Assembly (NCBI GenBank): GCA_022925895.1
Contig: JAKSYS010000035.1
Coordinates: forward strand, 62,001-126,000
Length of the DNA: 64,000 bases
Direction of reading: 5' to 3'
From: Fragilaria crotonensis
Taxonomy: Eukaryota > Bacillariophyta > Fragilariophyceae > Fragilariales > Fragilariaceae
Part shown: in pieces, positions 55,816-64,000 of the stretch
Numbering within the stretch: position 1 is the first letter of the stretch
Layout of the letters: every line of letters begins with the position of its first letter
Position numbers and translations under genes: made by a program
The notes under the pieces: model-generated
The model's database searches: none
What the model saw: the letters and a program-made list of their open reading frames with translations, nothing else
What the model was told of the DNA's origin: nothing

Positions 55816-56402
55816 AAAATAAAATGGATTCAATACATATGGTTAGTGGACGGGGATTAATGAATATAAAATATTTATCACTAACATTTTAAAGTTATAT
55901 TTCACAGTTTAGTATCATACTACACCTTTAAGCAAATACTCAACAAACATCAAAACAAAAAACAAAATAGAACAAGATTTGTCGATTGTAATTACAATTT
56001 TTTTTGTGTTTAAAACTTTTAAATTGGTTTATATGGCTTTTTTTGGTTTTAAGCAACGTTATACAGTAAATTTAAATCACAATGTAAATTGAATAAATCA
56101 ATTTAAATGGGTATTTGTCACCATATTATAGTCATTTATAACAATAAAAGATAAATGCTATAACTTTATCTGATGAAATGAAATTCTTTAAATTGTGCAG
56201 AGTCGTTGTTAAACGTTGCTTACTAGCTTGAAATATTGATTGCTTGACAACAATATGTGTATAGTTTAAGTTTCTATGTTTAACAATGACGCTGCATGTC
56301 GACATCTCCACATTCAAAAGTGGAGTAATCACTCGTTGCGGTTTCGTTTCAGAATGTTATGGTGATGATCATAATAATTGTGCACCTCAATAAATTGCGT
56401 TG
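55816..56402. other. AT-rich block
   Basis: About 590 bases clearly richer in A+T than anything else in the window, with runs such as TTTTTTTTTG and ATAAAATATTT and no ORF of note. It separates the LINE fragment from the transposon-like assembly. It could be decayed transposon or plastid/mitochondrial-like DNA, but no organelle gene was seen. Confidence 0.6.
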
Positions 56403-57763
56403 TTATTCCAAATCCCAACATGCTTCCACTGGTTCTAATGCTTCTGCCTGCTCTCCATCGGAGGTGTCTCGACTTCCTTCACCATTTGTTCCTCTCCTTT
56501 TCAGTGCAATGCAGTGATTGAGCAGTTCACGCTCCATATCCATGGCTTGTTCACACGTGCGATCAGCCTTCACCAAGTGATAGAATTCGTTGTACCTTGC
56601 CATTCCTTCGCGGCTCCATCCACCATACTTGCAGTGGCCTGTTTTTGCGCAGTATACTTGCCTTTCTCCCTTTCCCTCTTGGACTTTTCCTGCTGCCGGC
56701 GCCGCTCCTGGTTGTGGTTCTGCTGGTGGGGTCTCGTGCCGCAGTTGTTCCTCTCGCTGAAATGCCTTGAGCCACTTCTCAATATAGTTGTCGTAGAGAA
56801 GGAGAGCGAAAGCCTCGTCGCTGATGGTCACCAACTTGCCGTGTTTTGTGGCCGAGCTCGTCGCCTGCGACACCAATTGCTTACTCTTTGTACACCCCAG
56901 TGCTTCAGGCCACAAACGCACTCAAGAAATGTTCCATAGAACCAGAGGAATGCTTTTTCTCCCTTTCCGTACTTGCTCTCCTCATTTTTGTAATTCATCA
57001 ATTGAGAACACATCCATTCTATCTTCCTTGAATTGTTTTAGTTCTCTCATCATGATGTTCTTCCCGCCTGCTCGCATGTGCTCCTCTTGCTGTTCAACGC
57101 ATGGTTAAAAACACTTTCATATAACATCTGGAATTTCACACGATCTCGGTTTGCCACACACTCGTGGTCCATCACCTCCTTGAAAGCCTTACCAAACATG
57201 TGTTCATTGCTGATAAACTTGACGACTCGAAACATATGTTTTCTGACGTAAGTTGTGACCCTATCTGCAATGTTCTCCTGGTGTTTTTCCGACATGGACG
57301 ATTCTTTTGCTGACATACCTCTTACTCGTATCAACCCCTCCAAATTCTGCGCAGCTCCTGCTGACGATGTTCTTCCACGTTTTGCAGGAACAACATAGTC
57401 GTCATCATCATCGTCATCATCGGACGAATGTAATTCCTCGGCACCCCGGCAGGGAAGCATTTTGTCCAACTCCCTATCCCACTCTCGTTCTTGGTCACTA
57501 TTTTCTTCTCCGTCACTTGTGTTATATGTGTGGTCCGGGCTACTAGACCGTGCCGTAGCCTCCTCGTTGTCATGGTCCTCTTCTTCGATATGTTCTCTTT
57601 GCCGCTTTCCTCCTTTTGACGATTCGGCAATTTCGTCTTCGCCACTGCCGCTGTCTTCATCCTCATATAAAGATTCGGAGTCTGATTTGTCAGATACAGT
57701 TCCGTTGTTCATGGCTTCAGTTACTCTGTTGTAGAAGTATACAATTGTGGGAACAAGTTTCAT
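56403..57763 (-). pseudogene. Transposon-associated accessory protein family, broken
   Basis: Minus strand, in at least three frames. The N-terminal part (57763-57050) is Ser/Asp/Glu-rich with a D8 run and a basic patch 'VPAKRGRTSSAG'; then 'DRVTTYVRKHMFRVVKFISN' and 'RDRVKFQMLYESVFNHALN'. Continuing in other frames: 'NIMMRELKQFKEDRMDVFSI', 'GEKAFLWFYGTFLECV', 'ISDEAFALLLYDNYIEKW', 'GHCKYGGWSREGMARYNEFY', and a short tail. The EAFALLLxxN and KYGGWSxEGxxRxNE motifs recur in diatom proteins near transposons, by my memory of those genomes. The function is unknown; a nuclear DNA-associated role is only a guess. An intron between blocks is possible, but the frame changes at about 57,080 and 56,920 have no clear splice sites. 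Confidence 0.5.
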
Positions 57764-57802
57764 CGCTTGCGGTACACAAGAAAAGTTTTGAGCGCGAAGC
57801 AC

Positions 57803-58608
57803 TTTTGTTCACAACTCCCATTTAAATTTGAAGAGTTGGGCACACATGTTGTTTGTATGCTTGACACAGAGTCAATTTGAATGGGTGTGTCGACAGAAAT
57901 TATTACTAAAGGCACTGTACAATTGTTTGTGGCAAGCTACCGTTGTAAATAAATATTGCTGTGTCGGGGATTGAAGGCTTACTAATTATATTCCTGCAAT
58001 ATATCATGATGTGTATACGTTTATATGGCAATATTCTGCCGCTAATCGTACTAGTAACTGCCACGATTACTTCGTGGGAATACTCCGATGTTTGCGTATC
58101 ATGTACACTCACTCGGTACGATGAAGATGCGCATGTGCTTGGTATATATGATTTGTTACTAAGTGCTGCGATGCGTCAGTTCTTAGTACTAAGGTAAATT
58201 ACCGTTATCATCTTAAGTACTGGCTGGCTGGTGATGCATTCGACTTGGAATTTCTGTATGTGACAAGAATGTGTGCCTGAATACATAAGGATTTAGCACA
58301 TCTATGGCTACATTAGTTAGGGTCTTGTTGCCATGGAAAAATGAAGAAGATGAAAAAATAAATGACTAACACATGTATATTTGTTTTTGTACTTAGACAG
58401 TTTTGAGGGGGGAAGGAAATTTTTGGCCTGAAGTCCCACATGGGCAACGCGTGCCTTGCACGTAGTATTGATTACACTGGAATCGACGTGAAGTGCACTA
58501 TTTTGCACGAGTTGCTTTCACAACAAATTATGGACATCCACACTGCTGTTGCACTCTTTGTGCCCAGCACATACGTGAGGTATACCACATTCATGCTTGT
58601 TGTCGTCT
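57803..58608. other. Spacer between divergent transposon genes
   Basis: AT-rich in parts (57,940-58,030). No gene recognised. Both flanking genes read away from it, so it may contain their promoters. Confidence 0.4.
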
Positions 58609-58846
58609 GAAGAGGGGGAACTGCTTGCTTTTCTGGCGTGTTGGAACTCTGGTACAATTGCCTTCTCCCCAGACAGGGATTTGCAAATCTGTCCTTTGTG
58701 ACGACGTGCTGCCTCATCACTCAACGTGAAGAGGGGGAATTGCTTGTTTTTCTGGCGCGTGCGAACTCAGGATTGGTTGTTTCCCCCCAGACAGGGGTGA
58801 ACAACTTGTCGTTAGTGATCACGTTGCCGCCTTATCGTCGGTATCA
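58609..58846 (+). repeat. Two direct copies of a 119-bp unit before the dioxygenase gene
   Basis: Each copy starts GAAGAGGGGGAA(C/T)TGCTTG (58609 and 58728) and contains 'TTTTCTGGCG' and 'CCCCAGACAGGG'. The copies are diverged but clearly related. The second ends a few bases before the start codon at 58849. Confidence 0.75.
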
Positions 58847-58848
58847 TC

Positions 58849-60943
58849 ATGTTTGCAGATCCTTCACGAGATCGCGCCAGGATATCTAGCGCGCGGCGTA
58901 CGCTTCCGGCGCAGAGCTCTGTTTCAGCCATGGGACGCAATCCGCGTGCGGTTGGGGTTGGTGCTGCAGGCCATGACATTGCTGGCAGTTCTCTGCCTTT
59001 AGATCGGACTGCTGAAGGATTCCTTCCGTCAAAGGAGCGTGTACTTTCACTGTTGATGCAGGTACTGTTTTTTGATCAGGAGGATTATCGCGAGCGGGTT
59101 GCGAAAGCCTTCAGAGATGCCGTGCTGAATCCTCCTCTTCCTCCAATTGGCGGCGTTGATGATGATATCTGCGGCACTCCTGTCTCATTCTTTCGAGCGG
59201 CCGTGGATTCTGTGGGATATCGCATCTGCAACTTCTATCGCATCAATAAGCTATCAGACATGTTCCACGAGTCTCATGTGAAGCATCTCCCTGGGGAATC
59301 TGTCTGTGAAGTGTTTTTCATGGATGTTGTGCTGAATCGTGCAATTGTTCCCACTACAAGCGAGATTAACAATGGCAATGATGTTCGGGTGATGAGATGC
59401 TTCAAACCGGATGATCTTGATGACTCTGTGGACTATCAGTTCCGTGCGTTGATAGCTTTCATCCCCAATGCTGGTGTCTTCTACTGCTCATGTGATCGAC
59501 GACGTGCTGACGCAGGTGTTGAAAAGACGCTTGTTCCTCACGACATGAGTTGGCTTCGCCTACATCGCAGTGAAGTTTTGGACTCTCAACAACGTCGTGT
59601 TCCTATGTACACCATTGGTGATGGCGGTTATGTTAAGCGACTTCATTGTGGTGGCGGTTCTGATGGCCTTCCAGTTTCGGTGTGGCGCATGACGTACAAT
59701 ATTCTTTGCGACAAACGTGTGATCATTCGTGCCAATCAGTGCGCTGATCAAGACGGCCCCATGTTGCCCCCAGATGTTATCTCAGGACAGAATTTCTCCT
59801 TGGCATGGCCACGGGAGGTATTGGCACTGGAATTCAACTCTATTCTTGCGGGATCTAAGTCTGCCCGACTCGGGGGTCGGCACTACGCTTCGGGTACACG
59901 TTACTTTGTCCTTCCATCTTCATGCTTGGTGTTGGATCCCGTGGTTGATCCGATGGTAGACGTCGTGATTGATGATGCACCGTGTGGGACCTCGGTGGAT
60001 CGGCAAACTGTGGTGAGGGTGAGGCATACCCTCATGCTGAAAACAGATCCTGTGCCGATGGACGACATGAAATTGAGAATAGCCAGCCGTGCGTCTTTGC
60101 TTTTGAAGATCACGCGGTGTAACACTGCGATTCGTCGGGGCATGCGAACAACTAGTGGGGTCAGGAATACGGGGGGTGATGTTGGTAACATGTACGCCAT
60201 TGGCATGCGTGTGGAGGGAGATGGGGCTACCATGATTCCTTACGCTGCAAACGAAAAGGTTGACGAACTTGTCCTGCGAGACATGGTTGCTGCTCTTTGT
60301 TGCCTTGGCCGTCTGTGTTACCCTGACTTGATGCACTTGATCAAGACTTTGGAAAGCGACTCTGGTGTTCCGATGATGTCTCCTATGGACGGAAAGGATG
60401 GGGATTGGGTTGGGCGCACTATTGACATGAGTGTCAACCTCGGCAACTCTTCACACTTTGATGTCAATGATTGTTCGCAGGGCTTTGCTGTGTGGACGGA
60501 AGAGATGCCCGGCAAAGCCTCTAATTGGTACTTCATCATGCCAAATGTGTTTGGCACGAGCAGATGGCAAACCTTTCTCTGGGTTGGCTGTGCGCCTCTA
60601 TCACGGAGTTGCCATCAGCTGGGATGGGCGAGTGCTTCGGCACTGCACTTCCGTTTCCAAACCCGACGGCGAGGACAACGCCGAAGTTTTTTCGGGTGGC
60701 GGTCAAAGGTTTGACAATCACCTTTACGGAACGTTCACGGCATGCAAAGAGAAGGTTGTTCGGGCGGGCAGGGTCAATGCATGTGCTGCCATCGTATCAT
60801 CGTCCACGACGTGCAAGGATGATACGATTGGAGGAGTGACCAAACCTTTTGATGATGAGCTCAATCTGGGGATGGAATTAGTAGGCGTTGGTGCACCTTC
60901 ACAACAACGGAAGAAAAAGAAAAGGAGAAGAAAGGAGTACTAA
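58849..60943 (+). CDS. Putative Fe(II)/2-oxoglutarate dioxygenase of a transposon
   Basis: ATG at 58849; about 697 residues with one frame interruption near 60,545-60,560, after which the frame shifts by one. The first 510 residues match no family I can name ('FRAAVDSVGYRICNFYRI', 'ESVCEVFFMDVVLN'). The C-terminal part has the double-stranded beta-helix pattern: 'NSSHFDVNDCSQGFAVW' with an HxD iron motif (near 60,450), 'NWYFIMP', 'AVRLYHGVAISWDGR', and a later His in 'VLRHCTSV'. The nearby 'NHLYGTFTACKEK' occupies the place where TET/JBP enzymes have the 2-oxoglutarate Arg; here a His is seen, so cofactor binding is uncertain. The basic tail KKKKRRRK could be a nuclear signal. Fungal TET/JBP enzymes are carried by KDZ transposons. 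DNA or RNA could be the substrate, by inference only. Confidence 0.5.
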
Positions 60944-60995
60944 AGTTTAGAATTTAGCTTGCCGTATGTAACCTACCATTGTACTTGTTGAGTAT

Positions 60996-63900
60996 TCACT
61001 CGTCGTCGTCGTCGTCATCGTCGTTATCATCCTCGTTCTTGTTGTCATCATCGTTATCATCCGCGTTGTCATCGTCGTTATCATCCGCGTTGTTGTCATC
61101 GTCGTCGTTGTCCTCATCATCATCATCGTCGTCGTCGTCGTCCTTGTCATCATTGTCATCCTCTTTGTCATTGTCGTCATCGTCATCGTCATTCTTGTCG
61201 TCATCGTCATCATTGTCATCCTCCTGCTCATCGTCTTCATCATCCTGCTCGTCGTCCTCGTCGTCCTCGTTGACTTCGCTGTCTTTGTCATCCTCCTCCT
61301 CGTATTCAGACTCTAAGCTTTCCTCCTCGTTATTCTTGCAACAATACTGTACAAAATGATCCCATGCTGATGGCCATTCCTCTCTTCTTCGGAATAGGAA
61401 CAAATACTTGTCTGAGTCTCTGTTCCCGAAGTCCGGAATCCCAACTGTGGGAGCAAAGATGCTCCCAACCTCGATGAGGTAAATAGATACCAGCATATTG
61501 CCACGACCCTCTTCTGGTTCCCTATGAAGTGTGTACAGGCCGATCATATTATTCGGAACAGCCGGATCTGCATCTTCTGCATCGTACGATTCCAAAACCG
61601 CATACATTCCAGGTTTGAGATTCTTTTGTAGTTTCGTGCGAATACGAGTATTATCTGGGAGATGACGAAGGTCCACAAAGGTGTGAATGAGTCCTGGCAA
61701 GGGGAAATCAAGATTCCAATTGATCATTGCATGATCGCACCAACGTTTCCCATGATAGTTTGGATGGCCTCTGTACCGATCTCCTTCCTCAGAGATAAAC
61801 TCCGTGAAGCATTGCACAGACTTTGCCAAACCCCTGGGGACATCTGGGCAACAATATTTCATAATAAATTTGGAGATACGAGATGGAAGCCTGTTTTTAG
61901 GCGAATCATCTGTCGCGCGGGGAGAGTTCCACGCAAACATGATGTCATCACCAGCTGAGGAAGGTTTCTGCGATAGAACAAACCGACGACCAGCAGCACC
62001 AGAGGAAGTTAAAGGGATTGGAGGCTTCTTGGCCTCAAACTCGTCCACATCATTATTGGCAACCAAGATTGCCAAATCCTCATGGTACCGGTGTGCTGCT
62101 TGTCTTGTAAAGGATGCAACACGCTTCTGAGTATTGCGAGATGTATTCTTTGCAAGTGGAATGTGTGCAGATTCTGCATATGATGAGTTTACCACGTCGG
62201 GGACACCATGATCAAGTATATCCTCACTGATGTGAAGCGCAAGGTGCATCTTGATTGTATTGTTCCTCATTCCCGACAACCGTGGGCAAATATTGGCAAC
62301 ATTGCGGATTAGCCATCGAACACCAGTGGCCAACCTTATCACATGACTACGCCTTATTGTCGGTTGCTTCATCCATTGATGCCATTGCAGCAGACAAGAA
62401 ATGATGTGAATCCAATCTGCGGTGTGCTTGGGACACCCTAGTTTAGGCAGTGGGGGTGGTACATACTTCACTTCCTCCTGCTTCGCATCGTGCATCGCAG
62501 CATCATTCCCTGCTTCCACAGTTGCCGACGGCCGTTTCTGTTGTCCCTTTCTTTCTGCAGGCTTTCCGTTCTCGTTCTTCTTCCATCCCTTTCCATTCGC
62601 AGCCTTGTTCTTTGACTCTTTAGGAGGGGGAAAGATTTGTCGGAAACTACTAGTGTGCAATGCGAAGAGTTTGACTAGGAGACATCCTGGTATCTCATGA
62701 CCCATCAGATTAGATCCCGTGGAAAAACCCTTCGGAAAATTTGTACGTGGTAGGTCGCGGTCACTTTTCCGTACCATGGCACTTCCAATGTCTGCGCAAA
62801 GAGCGTCATAATGTTCAAGCGCAGCCGATTTCTTCCTTTCTTTGCGCCAGCTTGGTGTGCAAAGGATTCAAGGCAGTACTTGAACCACCCAAGTGTGATC
62901 AAGTGGAGGATTTCACCAGGACAAGCTCCAAAATTCCTCTCGCATTGTGCTGGCCAAACCGAACTTTGTTAAAGCCGTTAACAACATAATTTTGTGATAG
63001 TGCGCGTAAGGATTCAACATCACCCTCTCTCACCAAACCTCCAACATGACTTGGCTTCCTGTGGCGGTACACAGATTTGAGTAACCAGTCATCTCTGTGG
63101 GACATTCGCATGCACGGCATAGTTGTTTGATTTTTGCAAATCGTGCGGTGTAGTGCCCGCAAAGACGATCGTGACCCTCCGTGTCACCAATTATGAAAGG
63201 GACAAAGGGGTGAAATACGACGTCGTGGACAGTCTTCTTGTATTGAAGCTTCCACTTGAAGCCTTTGTCCTGCAAACTTAAAAAACCTGATGCCGAAAGA
63301 ATAAATGCAATCTGCATGTGATACTCATTCAACATGTATGTAGGCCAGGTGACGCCTTTTTTAGGTTTTAGAACATTGCTCACAGTCGCAACACCAGGAG
63401 GAAGGTCATTGGGTGCCTCATTGTAATCAACGTTGAGGTCAACCTTCTGAGCCTTACGTGAGGCACTCCCGTGATAGATGTAACCCAAAATTCGCATTGC
63501 AATGGGTAAACGGCGAAACTCATGCTTCAATAACCCGTGAGAAATTGTGATTGGCTCCATCTGGAGTCTACCCGGAAGGTCAATGTGCGTCTTGTCCATT
63601 GCAAGCACACAAGGAAGTATCATGTCAGACTGCGGATTCTTCACCAATTTCTTATAGGTTTCTCGATAACACCGACCACTGTTGATGTCACCAATTACTG
63701 ATGTCCTCGCATCAGGCACAGCAAATGGATCCCCCTGTTCATGAAAAATAAAACACTTGTCCTTATTGAGGGAACGGCATGACAGCAATGACGCAAACAC
63801 TTGGCGTGCATCAAATATACCATCGTAACAATACGCTTTGAATAGGGCAGATACAACTTCTTCTCCTTGGGAACCAAACCATGCATGTTATAACGACTGA

Positions 63901-64000
63901 ACAACATCTTTGTAACCGTCTCACGTGATGGCTGGCAACTGGTCTGAAATTGGTGGCCATTTTCATTTGCTTTCGCGGCCCAGTTCAGTATGTACTTAAA
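60996..64000 (-). CDS. Plavaka/CACTA-like transposase, partial at window edge, several frame breaks
   Basis: Reads right to left and continues past 64,000. Order: 'VPDARTSVIGDINSGRCYRE', 'MDKTHIDLPGRLQMEPITIS' (acidic motif region), 'PFIIGDTEGHDRLCGHYTAR', 'QLCRACECPTEMTGYS' (Cys motif), 'YVVNGFNKVRFGQHNARGIL', 'LGWFKYCLESFAHQAG', 'DLPRTNFPKGFSTGSNLMGH', a Lys-rich linker, 'SSYAESAHIPLAKNTSRN', then a long acidic tail. DKT, GDTEGHDRLCGHY and CRxCECP are landmarks of the Plavaka branch of CACTA transposases. At least four frame changes occur between 63,900 and 62,750, some next to A-runs. The enzyme would cut and join transposon ends. Given the breaks it may be inactive, or the sequence may contain errors. 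Confidence 0.7.
60998..61290. repeat. Trinucleotide-type repeat encoding an Asp/Glu/Asn tail
   Basis: On the plus strand dominated by GTC, ATC and TTC triplets; on the coding strand it gives about 90 residues of D, N, E and K at the transposase C-terminus. The regular GAN triplets suggest slippage expansion. Confidence 0.85.

Larger units (their letters stand above)
56403..64000. mobile_element. Plavaka/CACTA-like transposon assembly, right end outside the window
   Basis: Three protein-coding blocks typical of transposon neighbourhoods in diatoms lie together without a host gene between them: accessory proteins (56403-57763, minus), a putative dioxygenase (58849-60943, plus) and a Plavaka-like transposase (60996 to beyond 64000, minus). 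The dioxygenase and the transposase meet tail-to-tail with 52 bases between stops. No terminal inverted repeat was found in the window; the left limit given is the end of the last coding block, not a mapped transposon end. Confidence 0.5.

Noticed and set aside
55816-56402. Organelle DNA insertion
   Set aside because: AT-rich, but no plastid or mitochondrial gene or tRNA could be read.
60979-61359. Ser-rich 126-codon frame on the plus strand
   Set aside because: It is the mirror of the acidic triplet repeat in the transposase tail; poly-Ser comes from TCN triplets.

Overview
The window is nuclear DNA of a eukaryote, most likely a diatom (probably pennate; genus not resolved). The support is short GT-AG introns (50 to 102 nt) in otherwise compact genes, a plastid terminal oxidase with a signal peptide followed by a Phe-led transit motif, a second plastid-type presequence, two diatom-type Ty1/copia elements primed by half of initiator tRNA-Met, and LINE and Plavaka-like transposon proteins of kinds I know from diatom genomes. 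Several long open frames begin at GTG or TTG. I moved those starts to the first in-frame ATG or to a predicted upstream exon.

Layout. 0-2.5 kb: decayed LINE tail. 2.6-9.1 kb: a RING/ankyrin/MYND protein, a conserved unknown and a two-exon mitochondrial-type basic protein. 9.3-15.8 kb: young Copia element A on the plus strand. 16.4-18.5 kb: a secreted or membrane protein tail-to-tail with mitochondrial frataxin. 18.5-21.7 kb: gene-free, with a fold-back-like repeat and a 68-bp tandem array. 21.7-23.5 kb: a protein kinase with three exons. 23.5-27.6 kb: gene-free, holding a 1.3-kb inverted-repeat element with 5-bp target duplications. 27.7-32.0 kb: FANCD2. 33.4-34.9 kb: a plastid-type mTERF/ankyrin gene with a disturbed frame. 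36.1-37.1 kb: 1-Cys peroxiredoxin with three exons. 37.2-44.5 kb: young Copia element B on the minus strand. 44.8-49.0 kb: a Na+/H+ exchanger convergent with plastid terminal oxidase. 49.7-53.2 kb: a 7TM receptor and a broken kinase paralog. 53.8-54.4 kb: a secreted tandem-repeat protein. 55.5-64.0 kb: a LINE 5' fragment, an AT-rich block, then a transposon-like assembly running off the right edge.

The most interesting unit is that right-hand assembly. A Plavaka/CACTA-like transposase (minus strand) lies tail-to-tail with a protein whose C-terminal part looks like an Fe(II)/2-oxoglutarate dioxygenase (HxD, a later His), and a family of unknown accessory proteins lies on its other side. Fungal KDZ transposons are known to carry TET/JBP dioxygenases, so this may be a diatom counterpart. 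That link is inference.

Host genes otherwise look like ordinary single-copy functions: DNA interstrand crosslink repair (FANCD2), Fe-S assembly (frataxin), peroxide detoxification, plastoquinol oxidation, ion exchange and signalling. Many spacers are strikingly rich in GTAC palindromes. Several host genes have isolated one-base frame interruptions, which may be assembly errors or real decay.
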